In this document: positions 37,751-47,918 of the stretch, piece by piece | Layout of the letters: each line of letters begins with the position of its first letter | How positions within the stretch are numbered: position 1 is the stretch's first letter | Assembly: GCF_017741935.1 (NCBI RefSeq) | Contig: NZ_JAGHMH010000006.1 | Location: forward strand, 62,001 to 126,000 | DNA: 64,000 bases | Direction: 5' to 3' | Source: Rhizobium sp. 16-449-1b | GTDB taxonomy: Bacteria; Pseudomonadota; Alphaproteobacteria; Rhizobiales; Rhizobiaceae | Made by a program: the position numbers and the translations under genes | The notes under the pieces: generated by a model | The model's input: the letters and a program-made list of their open reading frames with translations, nothing else | Databases searched by the model: none | What the model was told of the DNA's origin: nothing

Positions 37751-38001
37751 GAGCGTTTGTGAAGATTTTTTGATTTTTTTCGATCGGCATCCGCCAATGC
37801 CCCGGTTTCCCGGTAATTCCGTCTGTGGAAAAGAAAAATCGACAAGGGAGGGCCAAGGGGAGGGCAGAGCCAGGATCGTTCGCTGGCGGATATCTGGAGC
37901 GGCGGCGCTGGAATGGTCCTTTATATGTGGGCGATTTTCGATCTGATTTCATTCACCCACAAACAAATCGCAGGCTGTCATCGTTTTGTCTCCAAACCTG
38001 C

Positions 38002-38030
38002 TTGACACTCAAATGCGAACCCCGTAGTTA
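38002..38030 (+). promoter_or_regulatory. Promoter of the tRNA-Asp genes
   Basis: TTGACA (38002-38007), 17 bases, TAGTTA (38025-38030). The consensus -35 and correct spacing make this a credible promoter for both tRNA-Asp genes, which begin about 60 bases later. Confidence 0.65.
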
Positions 38031-38097
38031 GCCGCTCATCGAAGCGGCAAGCTGCTTTGACACGGACGCGAAAGCATCCGGATTGCTTGAAATGAAT

Positions 38098-38174
38098 GCG
38101 GGTGTAGCTCAGTCGGTTAGAGTGCCGGCCTGTCACGCCGGAGGTCGCGGGTTCGAGCCCCGTCACTCGCGCCA
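38098..38174 (+). tRNA. tRNA-Asp (anticodon GTC), copy 1
   Basis: A 77-base gene with encoded CCA: GCGGGTGTAGCTCAGTCGGT start, anticodon stem CCGGC/GCCGG around CTGTCAC giving anticodon GTC, T-arm CGCGGGTTCGAGCCCCG, and acceptor GCGGGTG/CACTCGC. The next copy is identical over all 77 bases. Confidence 0.96.
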
Positions 38175-38226
38175 TTTCATGTAAGTGCTGAAAAGCATGA
38201 TCCGGAACGACGCAGTCTGAAAATGC

Positions 38227-38303
38227 GCGGGTGTAGCTCAGTCGGTTAGAGTGCCGGCCTGTCACGCCGGAGGTCGCGGGTTCGAGCCCCGTCACTCGCG
38301 CCA
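38227..38303 (+). tRNA. tRNA-Asp (anticodon GTC), copy 2
   Basis: Identical to copy 1 over its 77 bases including the CCA, 52 bases downstream. No separate promoter is evident in the spacer, so both are probably cut from one precursor. Confidence 0.96.
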
Positions 38304-39396
38304 TTCTTTTCCAGAATGTCTCCAGAACATAGATCACCTAGAAGGTGCGCTTGCGCCTTTCTGCATTCGGGGCGCACGTCGTGCGCATTGCTCATGCGGT
38401 CCTGCGCGTTTCGCCATGCCTTCCGTGTGGCGCCATTGTCGCCAAGAGGGCAGGCGGCCTCGTATTGTGTACCAGGAGCCGCGCAATGCGCGCGACAGGC
38501 GCCTCTCCTATGCATCCCAACGTTCCACCGACCAGGCGTGTCCCTGGCACTCGATAATCCCACACGTCGCCGCCATTGCCCCGGCTATCGTTCCTAATAC
38601 AGAAGTGTCGGAATGCAGCTCCTCAACGAGGCTATTTCACGCAACTTATGGCTTTAAGTAGCGTTCGCGCATGTCAGGAATCGCGGGCCCTGGGAGTGTG
38701 CCCGAAGCGCCTGTCGCGCACCCGCCCAATCACCCCGCGCGGCCCGTTCCGGGGCGGGCGCGCGCCTGATATCCACTGGCTGAAATGCCCTTTATTTAGC
38801 CGTTGGGCCTGCGACATAGCGACCCGATTGGCGCTGCTTTTTGATCGAATCGCAACCGATCCTCAGACGTGCGGACAATTCACCGGCTTTAGATGAGGAA
38901 ACACGCATTTAGCCGCCGCAAAGTCACCGATTTTGCCCTGCTGTCCGGTGGCTGGGCGAGGCGCGTCGCACTTGTGGCGCTGCGCTTGCACGAAAATGGT
39001 CATTGCATATCAAACACATAGACATGCACCGGTTCGCAGTTTTTCGCGCGGGTCTGCGCGACGCTCGCAGCGGATATGCCTTAGTTCTCAAGCGCTTCGG
39101 TAGCCTGAGTTCGCCGCTTGGCTTGTTCAAATCCTGCGTTTTCCACTCATGAAAGCCCTTGAGTTATGCAATATATGCTAGGCTGGCATGCAAGATCGCG
39201 TGCTGTGCGTTGATTTGTCGCAAAAACAATGTGCATGGCTAATAATGTCGCACGCGTGCAATTGGAATTGACACGCTAAAACTCTTGCGCATTGGCTGTG
39301 GCTGCGCTAACCACGGCTTGTTGCAACGCACGTTCGCTTGCCGGGCAAATGCCCAGCTGCGCCTCCCGGCGCAAATGGCAAGCAGGGATGAACCTG
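38304..39396. other. 1.1-kb region without a recognisable gene, upstream of nuoA
   Basis: Many short open frames are present but none has a good ribosome site, a hydrophobic pattern or coding-like codon use; the first 500 bases are GC-rich and the last 400 A/T-richer. A perfect 15-base palindrome, GCGCACGTCGTGCGC, lies at 38372-38386. The nuo promoter must be in the last part: TTGACA at 39268-39273 is a consensus -35 but has no convincing -10 at 17 bases. A small RNA gene cannot be excluded. Confidence 0.4.
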
Positions 39397-39762
39397 ATGA
39401 CTGGACTTCTCAGTTCCTATATTCCGATCGCCATTTTCATTGCCATCGCCCTTGTAATCGGCTTGTCGCTGCTCATTGCGCCGTTCGCCGTTGCCTACAA
39501 GGCGCCTGATGCTGAAAAGCTTTCGGCTTTCGAATGCGGTTTCAACGCGTTCGACGACGCTCGCATGAAATTCGATATCCGCTTCTACCTGGTGTCGATT
39601 CTCTTCATCATCTTCGACCTCGAAGTCGCCTTTCTGTTCCCGTGGGCCGTTTCTTTCGGCGCGATCGGCTGGTTCGGCTTCTGGTCCATGATGGTCTTCC
39701 TTCTCGTGCTGACCATCGGCTTTATTTATGAGTGGAAAAAGGGAGCCCTGGAATGGGAGTAG
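39397..39762 (+). CDS. nuoA: NADH-quinone oxidoreductase subunit A
   Basis: A 121-residue, three-helix membrane subunit of complex I. The loop YECGF-type sequence [39 protein letters not shown] is the hallmark, including the loop Cys that becomes accessible in the deactive enzyme. I use the ATG at 39397, nine bases after CAGGG; an ATG three codons earlier (39388) is very close to that ribosome site. It is the first gene of the 16-kb nuo operon and overlaps nuoB by ten bases. Confidence 0.96.
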   Translation: MTGLLSSYIPIAIFIAIALVIGLSLLIAPFAVAYKAPDAEKLSAFECGFNAFDDARMKFDIRFYLVSILFIIFDLEVAFLFPWAVSFGAIGWFGFWSMMVFLLVLTIGFIYEWKKGALEWE

Positions 39763-40337
39763 CCCCAAGCGACAAGGCGCTCGTCGCGCCGCATCCGAAA
39801 GGCATCATCGACCCGGCAACGGGTAAGCCGATTGGTAGCGACAGTGCGTTCTTCGGCGAGATCAATGACGAGTTGGCCGACAAGGGCTTTCTGGTCACGT
39901 CCACTCGCGATCTGATCACCTGGGCGCGTACCGGCTCGCTGATGTGGATGCAGTTCGGTCTTGCCTGCTGCGCCGTCGAAGGCCTGATGCAGGTTTCCGG
40001 GCCGCGTTACGACATGGAGCGCTTCGGTGTTGCTCCGCGCGCTTCGCCGCGCCAGTCTGATGTCATGATCGTCGCTGGCACGCTGACCAACAAGATGGCG
40101 CCGGCGCTCCGCAAGGTCTATGACCAGATGCCGGAGCCGCGTTACGTCATTTCGATGGGCTCCTGCGCAAACGGCGGTGGCTACTATCACTATTCCTACT
40201 CGGTCGTGCGTGGCTGCGATCGTGTTGTTCCTGTCGATATCTACGTGCCGGGCTGTCCCCCCACGGCAGAAGCGCTGCTCTACGGGGTCTTGCTTCTGCA
40301 GAAGAAGATACGGCGCACCGGAACGATTGAGCGCTAA
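39753..40337 (+). CDS. nuoB: NADH-quinone oxidoreductase subunit B
   Basis: A 194-residue peripheral-arm subunit carrying the N2 [4Fe-4S] cluster next to the quinone site. The ligands are in GLACCAVEG (tandem cysteines), MGSCANGGG and [10 protein letters not shown]. The start at 39753 overlaps the nuoA stop by ten bases; the longer in-frame extension is unlikely. Confidence 0.97.
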   Translation: MGVAPSDKALVAPHPKGIIDPATGKPIGSDSAFFGEINDELADKGFLVTSTRDLITWARTGSLMWMQFGLACCAVEGLMQVSGPRYDMERFGVAPRASPRQSDVMIVAGTLTNKMAPALRKVYDQMPEPRYVISMGSCANGGGYYHYSYSVVRGCDRVVPVDIYVPGCPPTAEALLYGVLLLQKKIRRTGTIER

Positions 40338-40352
40338 GGGCGGAGGACTGTC

Positions 40353-40955
40353 ATGAGTGAAGCCTTGAGCGAACTGTCGTCGTATCTCCGCGAGATGCGC
40401 GGCGATCTGATTGTCGATGCATCGATCAGCTATGGCGAATTGAACGTAACCACGACGCCGGAAACGATCGTCGCGCTGCTGACGTTCCTGCGCGACGATC
40501 CGCGTTGCGGCTTCGTCAGCATGATCGACATCTGCGGCGTCGACTGGCCGCAGCGCGAAAAGCGTTTCGATGTCGTCTATCATCTCCTGTCGCCGAAGCA
40601 GAACCTGCGCATCCGCGTCAAGCTCGCTGTTGCCGATGGCGTTTCCGTTCCGTCGGCGACGTCGGTCTACATGGGCGCCGAGTGGTTCGAGCGTGAAGCC
40701 TGGGACATGTACGGCATTCCGTTCTCCGGTCATGCCGACCTGCGCCGTCTGCTGACGGACTACGGCTTCGAAGGCCACCCGCTGCGCAAGGACTTCCCGA
40801 CCACAGGTTACGTCGAGGTACGTTATGACGATGCCGCCAAGCGCGTTGTCTACGAACCCGTCGAACTGAAGCAGGAATTCCGCAATTTCGATTTCACGTC
40901 CCCGTGGGAAGGCACCGATTACGTACTTCCGGGAGACGAGAAGGCTGCGAATTGA
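40353..40955 (+). CDS. nuoC: NADH-quinone oxidoreductase subunit C
   Basis: A 200-residue hydrophilic connecting subunit (30-kDa family). The signature [37 protein letters not shown] segment is present near residues 108-150 ([15 protein letters not shown], then GHPLRKDFP). Unlike in enterobacteria it is not fused to NuoD. GGCGGAGGA precedes the ATG, 15 bases after nuoB. Confidence 0.97.
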   Translation: MSEALSELSSYLREMRGDLIVDASISYGELNVTTTPETIVALLTFLRDDPRCGFVSMIDICGVDWPQREKRFDVVYHLLSPKQNLRIRVKLAVADGVSVPSATSVYMGAEWFEREAWDMYGIPFSGHADLRRLLTDYGFEGHPLRKDFPTTGYVEVRYDDAAKRVVYEPVELKQEFRNFDFTSPWEGTDYVLPGDEKAAN

Positions 40956-41027
40956 GATGAGGCTCGACTGTCTTGAAGCCTCTCCGTTCGTCGTCTCATG
41001 CCAATTGCCAGCGCGGAGCGCGTCGCT

Positions 41028-42218
41028 ATGACTGAACATAACGTTCGCAACTTTACGATCAACTTCGGACCGGAGCATCCGTCCGCGCACGGCGTTCTGC
41101 GTCTGGTGCTTGAGCTCGATGGCGAAATCATCGAGCGCGTCGATCCGCATATCGGCCTCCTGCACCGCGGCACCGAAAAGCTGATCGAATCGAAGACCTA
41201 TCTTCAGGCCGTTCCCTATTTCGACCGTCTCGACTACGTCGCTCCGATGAACCAGGAGCATGCTTTCGCGCTCGCCGTCGAAAAGATGCTGAAGCTGGAA
41301 ATTCCGATTCGCGGTCAGCTCATTCGTGTTCTCTACTCGGAAATTGGCCGAATCTTGTCGCACATCATGAACGTGACGACGCAGGCCATGGACGTCGGCG
41401 CGATGACGCCGCCGGTCTGGGGCTTCGAAGAGCGCGAAAAGCTGATGGTGTTTTATGAGCGCGCCTGTGGCGCCCGTATGCACTCGGCCTATTTCCGTCC
41501 GGGCGGTGTCCACCAGGATATCCCGCAGGAACTGGTCGAGGATATCGGCAAGTGGTGCGATCCCTTCCTCAAGGTTCTCGACGATATCGAAGGCCTTTTG
41601 ACCGACAACCGCATTTTCAAGCAGCGTAACGTCGATATCGGCGTCGTCTCGCTGGAAGACGCATGGTCCTGGGGCTTCTCGGGCGTCATGGTTCGCGGTT
41701 CGGGCGCTGCCTGGGACCTGCGCCGCTCGCAGCCCTACGAGTGCTACAACGATCTCGAATTCGATATCGCCATCGGCAAGAACGGCGACTGCTACGATCG
41801 CTACCTGATCCGCATGATCGAAATGCGCCAGTCCGTCCGCATCATGAAGCAGTGCGTCAACCGCCTGCTCGGCGATGCCAAGGTTGGTCCGGTCTCCTCG
41901 ATCGACGGCAAGGTCGTTCCGCCGAAGCGTGGCGAGATGAAGCGTTCGATGGAAGCGCTGATCCACCACTTCAAGCTCTACACCGAAGGCTACCACGTAC
42001 CAGCCGGCGAAGTGTATGCGGCCGTCGAAGCGCCGAAGGGCGAGTTCGGCGTCTACGTCGTCGCCGATGGCAGCAACAAGCCCTACCGTTGCAAGATCCG
42101 CGCCCCGGGCTATGCCCACCTGCAGGCGATGGACTTCCTCTGCAAGGGCCACATGCTTGCCGACGTGACCGCCGTTCTCGGTTCTCTCGACATCGTCTTC
42201 GGCGAGGTCGACCGCTAA
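41028..42218 (+). CDS. nuoD: NADH-quinone oxidoreductase subunit D
   Basis: A 396-residue 49-kDa-type subunit that shares the quinone pocket with Nuo[16 protein letters not shown] near the N-terminus contains the quinone-site histidine, and [34 protein letters not shown] and the C-terminal [10 protein letters not shown] are conserved. The ATG at 41028 follows GCGGAGCG; ten extra in-frame codons upstream are unlikely. The stop overlaps the ATG of the next gene (TAATG). Confidence 0.97.
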   Translation: MTEHNVRNFTINFGPEHPSAHGVLRLVLELDGEIIERVDPHIGLLHRGTEKLIESKTYLQAVPYFDRLDYVAPMNQEHAFALAVEKMLKLEIPIRGQLIRVLYSEIGRILSHIMNVTTQAMDVGAMTPPVWGFEEREKLMVFYERACGARMHSAYFRPGGVHQDIPQELVEDIGKWCDPFLKVLDDIEGLLTDNRIFKQRNVDIGVVSLEDAWSWGFSGVMVRGSGAAWDLRRSQPYECYNDLEFDIAIGKNGDCYDRYLIRMIEMRQSVRIMKQCVNRLLGDAKVGPVSSIDGKVVPPKRGEMKRSMEALIHHFKLYTEGYHVPAGEVYAAVEAPKGEFGVYVVADGSNKPYRCKIRAPGYAHLQAMDFLCKGHMLADVTAVLGSLDIVFGEVDR

Positions 42219-42493
42219 TGAAGCTGCCGTCGCTCGTGACTGCCGTTCTCCTGTTGGCATCCGGGGCATTCGCCCAGGATAACAACGGGCTTGGCCCCAG
42301 CCTGGGCCAGAACGCAGTGACGCCGCCGGCAAACAATGCGTCCATGGGCGAGCTTTTGTCCAAGGGCTATCAAATCAAGGCTGCAGTCCCCAACGGTGGA
42401 AAATTCTTCGTTGTGTTCCTGCAGAAAGACCAGTCGGCCTACGCTTGCGAGATGAAGTCTCTGACCTCGTCGCAGTGTGGCGCCCTAAACTGA
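42218..42493 (+). CDS. Small exported protein encoded inside the nuo operon
   Basis: A 91-residue protein starting within the nuoD stop codon (TAATG). Residues 1-19 are a Sec signal peptide (KLPSLVTAVLLLASGAFAQ) and the mature part ends CEMKSLTSSQCGALN with two cysteines. It is glutamine/asparagine-rich after the cleavage site. I recognise it as a rhizobial gene type lying between nuoD and nuoE but know of no function. Tight coupling with nuoD suggests it is made together with complex I; it could be a periplasmic assembly or stability factor, which is an inference. Confidence 0.75.
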   Translation: MKLPSLVTAVLLLASGAFAQDNNGLGPSLGQNAVTPPANNASMGELLSKGYQIKAAVPNGGKFFVVFLQKDQSAYACEMKSLTSSQCGALN

Positions 42494-42509
42494 CAAGGCG
42501 TGAGGAAGA

Positions 42510-43637
42510 ATGTCCGTTCGTCGATTAGCCGAAGATCAATTCCAGCCTGCCGCGTTCGCCTTCAATGACGAGAACGCGGCCTGGGCGGATAAGACGATCC
42601 AGAAATACCCTGCGGGCCGTCAGCAATCCGCGGTCATTCCGCTGTTGATGCGAGCGCAGGAACAGGACGGCTGGGTCACGCGCGCGGCGATCGAAAAGGT
42701 CGCCAACATGCTGGACATGGCCTATATCCGCGTTCTCGAGGTCGCGACCTTCTACACGCAGTTCCAGCTCGGTCCGGTCGGCACGCGCGCTCACATCCAG
42801 GTGTGCGGCACGACGCCTTGCATGCTGCGCGGTTCGGAAGGCCTGATGTCGGTCTGCAAGAGCAAGATCCATCACCATCCGTTTGAGCGCAACGCCGAAG
42901 GCACGCTGTCCTGGGAAGAGGTCGAATGTCTCGGGGCTTGCGTCAACGCGCCCATGGTCATGATCGGCAAGGACACCTACGAAGACCTGACGCCGGAGCG
43001 CCTCGCCGACATCATCGACACCTTCGATGCCGGCAACGGCGCGAGCATCACGCCCGGCCCACAGATCGATCGTCACTTCTCCTCTCCAGAAGGCGGCCCG
43101 ACGTCGCTGACCGACGAAGAGCCGAAGAAGAAGGTATCCGCCAAGAAGGTCGTTACCGAAGCTGCGACCGCAACGGTCGACGCCGCACCGGTTCCCCCGT
43201 CGGAAGCAGCCCGCGCCAAGAGCACGGACGCCGAGACCAACGCCGCGCTGAAGACGCCGGTAACGGCGCCGAAGGCCGCTGCAAAAAACGCCAAGGCCGT
43301 TGAAGAACAGCCAGGCGTCGCTGCACCGGTTCCGGCAACAGCAAAGCCGTCGCTGACAGACAAGAACCGTCCTGCCGGCATCGAAAAGCCTGCGACCCCT
43401 GACGATCTGAAGCTGATCTCGGGCGTTGGCCCGAAGATCGAAGGCACGCTGCACGAGTTGGGCATCTTCACCTTCGCGCAGGTCGCGGGCTGGAAGAAGG
43501 CCGAGCGCGAGTGGGTCGATGGATACCTGAATTTCAAGGGCCGCATCGATCGCGACGACTGGGTCAAGCAGGCCAAGGCGCTCGCCAAGGGCGGCGAAGC
43601 CGAATACATTAGAGTCTTCGGCAAGAAGCCGCGGTAA
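42510..43637 (+). CDS. nuoE: NADH-quinone oxidoreductase subunit E with a C-terminal helix-hairpin-helix-like extension
   Basis: A 375-residue protein. Residues 1-170 are the NuoE [2Fe-2S] subunit (cluster N1a), ligands Cys99, Cys104, Cys140 and Cys144 (CGTTPC and CLGAC). A lysine/alanine/proline-rich linker (about 190-295) follows, then residues 298-375 form a helix-hairpin-helix-type module (DDLKLISGVGPKIEGTLHELGI). NuoE of most bacteria is about 160-220 residues, so the extension is lineage-specific. The same module is the C-terminus of the gene after nuoF. Role of the extension unknown. Confidence 0.93.
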   Translation: MSVRRLAEDQFQPAAFAFNDENAAWADKTIQKYPAGRQQSAVIPLLMRAQEQDGWVTRAAIEKVANMLDMAYIRVLEVATFYTQFQLGPVGTRAHIQVCGTTPCMLRGSEGLMSVCKSKIHHHPFERNAEGTLSWEEVECLGACVNAPMVMIGKDTYEDLTPERLADIIDTFDAGNGASITPGPQIDRHFSSPEGGPTSLTDEEPKKKVSAKKVVTEAATATVDAAPVPPSEAARAKSTDAETNAALKTPVTAPKAAAKNAKAVEEQPGVAAPVPATAKPSLTDKNRPAGIEKPATPDDLKLISGVGPKIEGTLHELGIFTFAQVAGWKKAEREWVDGYLNFKGRIDRDDWVKQAKALAKGGEAEYIRVFGKKPR

Positions 43638-43647
43638 GGGGTGAAGC

Positions 43648-44952
<1,305 letters not shown>

Positions 44953-44956
44953 GACA

Positions 44957-45598
44957 ATGGCAAACGCATCCGACAGCAAGAACAAGGAAGGGGTCGCCGA
45001 TTTCTCGGCCGACTTCGGCCGTCTTGCCGCCGAGATGCTGGAAAATGCCCGCGCCTTGCCGATCGCGCCGATGATGGTCAATCCGGCAGCCGCCATGGCT
45101 GCCGCGACCGCAATCGGTTTCGGCTTCTCCACGCAGATGGCCGGCGCTTTCTTCGGCGCCCTCCAGGGCGCGATGGAAGCATCGAACAAGCTGGCGGCGG
45201 TTCTCGACGAGACGCCGCCGGAAGAGCCGAAGCCCGAGTTCGACGTGAAGCCGGAAAACATTCGCCCGGCCGCGGCGAAGAAGACGACGGCCCGCGTGAA
45301 GCTGGCCGTGGTTGCCGACAAGGCCGAGCCGGTGGCGAAGACGAAGACTGCTGCTGCCGCGAAGCCGGCGACGCGTGGCAAGAAGGCCGATGATCTCAAG
45401 CAGATCTCCGGCGTCGGCCCGAAGCTAGAGCAGGTGCTAAACACCAAGGGTGTTCGCACGCTCGCCGAGATCGCTGCCTGGTCTGATGCCGATGTCATCA
45501 GGATCGATGCGGAGCTTGGCTTCGATGGCCGCATCGCCCGCGATGGCTGGGTGGCGCAGGCCAAGCTGCTGACGGCAAAGGGCAGGAAGCGGACGTGA
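44957..45598 (+). CDS. Nuo-operon protein with a helix-hairpin-helix-like C-terminal domain
   Basis: A 213-residue protein between nuoF and nuoG. Residues 10-75 have an amphipathic helical pattern (DFSADFGRLAAEMLENARALP, then an Ala/Gly/Phe-rich stretch) that resembles a phasin-like or membrane-associated segment. An Ala/Lys/Pro-rich linker follows, then residues 145-213 (DDLKQISGVGPKLEQVLNTK) are the same module that ends NuoE here. The reading frame is open upstream, but the ATG at 44957, four bases after nuoF, is the natural start. It contains no iron-sulfur or flavin motif. Function unknown; context suggests a complex I accessory or assembly protein. Confidence 0.8.
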   Translation: MANASDSKNKEGVADFSADFGRLAAEMLENARALPIAPMMVNPAAAMAAATAIGFGFSTQMAGAFFGALQGAMEASNKLAAVLDETPPEEPKPEFDVKPENIRPAAAKKTTARVKLAVVADKAEPVAKTKTAAAAKPATRGKKADDLKQISGVGPKLEQVLNTKGVRTLAEIAAWSDADVIRIDAELGFDGRIARDGWVAQAKLLTAKGRKRT

Positions 45599-45824
45599 TG
45601 ATGTCCGGTCGCGGATCGCGATCGGAGGAGAGACAAGACTGAGCGGCGCGGGGAGGGTCCCAATGCCGCGACGTCGCAGGCCGGTTCCCGGGCCTCGGGG
45701 GGCGGAGACGAAAATTTGGACGACACCAGTGTCAGCGGGATAAAAATCCGACCTGGCAGTGGAAACGTTGCAGAATAGGTTTGTTTACCGGCTTCCGGTG
45801 AACGGGAAACAGGACTGAGTGACG
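45599..45824 (+). other. Gap between the helix-hairpin-helix gene and nuoG
   Basis: 226 bases within the operon. A 26-codon frame (45663-45743) has GGGGAGG before its ATG but an arginine/proline-rich product, so I do not call it a gene; see findings. The region has repeated GGGAGG and CGGGCC-rich stretches. Confidence 0.4.
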
Positions 45825-47906
45825 ATGGCAAAACTGAAGATTGACGGTAACGAGATCGAGGTCCCGGATCATTACACCCTCATTCAGGCGTGTGAGGAAG
45901 CCGGTGCTGAAGTTCCGCGCTTCTGCTTCCACGAACGCCTTTCGGTTGCCGGCAACTGCCGCATGTGCCTCGTCGAGGTCAAGGGTGGCCCGCCGAAGCC
46001 GCAGGCATCTTGCGCCATGGGCGTGCGCGATATCCGCGGCGGCCCGAACGGCGAACTGCCAGAGGTCTTCACCAACACGCCGATGGTCAAGAAGGCCCGC
46101 GAAGGCGTGATGGAATTCCTGCTGATCAACCATCCGCTGGATTGCCCGATCTGCGACCAGGGTGGCGAATGCGACCTGCAGGACCAGGCCATGGCCTTCG
46201 GTATCGCCGGCTCGCGCTATCAGGAAGACAAGCGCGCCGTCGAAGACAAGTACATCGGACCGCTCGTCAAGACGGTCATGAACCGCTGCATTCACTGCAC
46301 GCGCTGCGTTCGCTTCACCACCGAGGTCGCCGGCATTGCCGAGCTCGGCCTGATCGGTCGTGGCGAAGACGCCGAGATCACCACCTATCTCGAGCAGGCG
46401 ATGACCTCCGAGCTGCAGGGCAACGTCGTTGACCTCTGCCCGGTCGGCGCGCTGACCTCTAAGCCCTTCGCCTTCACGGCCCGTCCGTGGGAACTGAACA
46501 AGACCGAAACGATCGACGTCATGGACGCGCTCGGCTCGGCGATCCGCGTCGATACCCGTGGCCGCGAAGTCATGCGCGTCATGCCGCGCGTCAACGACCA
46601 GATCAACGAAGAGTGGATCTCCGACAAGAGCCGCTTCATCTGGGACGGGCTGAAGACGCAGCGTCTTGACAAGCCTTACGTTCGCAAGGACGGCCGCCTG
46701 CAGGTCGCAAGCTGGCCGGACGCGTTCGCTGCAATCAAGTCGGCTGTCTCCTCGACCTCCGGCGACAAGATCGGCGCCATCGCCGGCGACCTCGCTTCGG
46801 TCGAGGAAATGTACGCTCTGTCCGAACTGGTAAAGTCGCTCGGTTCCGAGAACCTCGACTGTCGCCAGGATGGGACGGCACTTGATCCGTCGCTCGGCCG
46901 CGCAAGCTACCTCTTCAACCCGACGATCGAAGGCATCGAACAGGCTGACGCGCTGCTCATCATCGGCGCCAACCCGCGCTTCGAAGCAGCCGTTCTCAAC
47001 GCCCGCATCCGCAAGCGCTGGCGCCGCGGCAACTTCCCGATCGGCGTGATCGGCGAAGCCGGCGAACTGCGCTACGACTACGAATATCTCGGCTCCGGCC
47101 CGGACACGCTCAAGGATCTGGTCGACGGCGCGCATAGCTTCGCCAAGGTTCTGACCGACGCCAAGAAGCCGCTGATCATCATCGGCCAGGGCGCTCTCTC
47201 GCGCGCTGACGGCGCAGGCGTTCTCGCAAGTGCCGCCAAGCTCGCCGGCACTGTCGGTGCTGTCGTCGACGGCTGGAACGGTTTCGCCGTCCTGCACACG
47301 GCTGCCGCCCGCGTCGGCGGTCTCGATCTCGGCTTCGTGCCGGGCGCCAAGGGCGTCAATGCCGCTGAGATGCTGACCTCGATGGACGTTCTCTTCTTGC
47401 TCGGCGCCGACGAAATGAACTTCGAAGCCAAGAAGGCGAAGTTCACCGTCTACATCGGCTCGCATGGCGACCAGGGCGCACAGAATGCCGACGTCATCCT
47501 GCCGGCCGCAGCCTACACGGAAAAGTCGGGCACCTGGGTCAACACTGAGGGCCGCGTTCAGATCGGCAACCGCGCAGGCTTCGCACCGGGCGATGCCCGC
47601 GAGGACTGGGCGATCATCCGTGCACTCTCCGACGTACTCGGCAAGAAGCTGCCGTTCGACTCGCTGAGCCAGCTGCGCGCCAAGCTTTACCAGGCGTTCC
47701 CGCACTTCGCGGCCGACGACGAGATTGCCGAAAGCGACAGCGCCAAGATTGCTGCCGTCGCCAAGAAAGCCGGCAAGATGAACAAGGCCGGCTTCGCATC
47801 GCCGGTGAAAGACTTCTATTTGACGAACCCAATCGCGCGCGCATCGGCTGTCATGGCTGAGTGCTCGGCATTGGCCCGCAACAACTTCAAAGTCGCGGCA
47901 GAGTAA
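45825..47906 (+). CDS. nuoG: NADH-quinone oxidoreductase subunit G
   Basis: A 693-residue peripheral-arm subunit. The N-terminal ferredoxin-like part has RFCFHERLSVAGNCRMCLVE (N1b), then HPLDCPICDQGGECDLQD and the RCIHCTRCVRF region with CPVGAL near residue 205 (N5 and N4 cluster ligands). The C-terminal molybdopterin-oxidoreductase-like domain has no molybdenum site function in complex I. The ATG at 45825 has CAGGA ten bases upstream; a GTG two codons before is closer than ideal to it. Confidence 0.97.
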   Translation: MAKLKIDGNEIEVPDHYTLIQACEEAGAEVPRFCFHERLSVAGNCRMCLVEVKGGPPKPQASCAMGVRDIRGGPNGELPEVFTNTPMVKKAREGVMEFLLINHPLDCPICDQGGECDLQDQAMAFGIAGSRYQEDKRAVEDKYIGPLVKTVMNRCIHCTRCVRFTTEVAGIAELGLIGRGEDAEITTYLEQAMTSELQGNVVDLCPVGALTSKPFAFTARPWELNKTETIDVMDALGSAIRVDTRGREVMRVMPRVNDQINEEWISDKSRFIWDGLKTQRLDKPYVRKDGRLQVASWPDAFAAIKSAVSSTSGDKIGAIAGDLASVEEMYALSELVKSLGSENLDCRQDGTALDPSLGRASYLFNPTIEGIEQADALLIIGANPRFEAAVLNARIRKRWRRGNFPIGVIGEAGELRYDYEYLGSGPDTLKDLVDGAHSFAKVLTDAKKPLIIIGQGALSRADGAGVLASAAKLAGTVGAVVDGWNGFAVLHTAAARVGGLDLGFVPGAKGVNAAEMLTSMDVLFLLGADEMNFEAKKAKFTVYIGSHGDQGAQNADVILPAAAYTEKSGTWVNTEGRVQIGNRAGFAPGDAREDWAIIRALSDVLGKKLPFDSLSQLRAKLYQAFPHFAADDEIAESDSAKIAAVAKKAGKMNKAGFASPVKDFYLTNPIARASAVMAECSALARNNFKVAAE

Positions 47907-47918
47907 GGGCAGGGGACT

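Larger units (their letters stand above)
37684..38097. other. Divergent region between tRNA-Val and the tRNA-Asp genes
   Basis: This 414-base stretch holds the two tRNA promoters listed below. A T-rich run (37758-37780) is next to the tRNA-Val promoter. No coding frame is supported. Confidence 0.5.

Noticed and set aside
38246..39130. Several 65-136-codon frames between tRNA-Asp and nuoA
   Set aside because: Rich in Arg, Cys, Ser and Pro, overlapping each other and in part the tRNA gene; no ribosome sites.
39726..42332. 868-codon frame antisense to nuoB-nuoD
   Set aside because: Shadow of three well-conserved complex I genes; composition is that of a codon-bias artefact.
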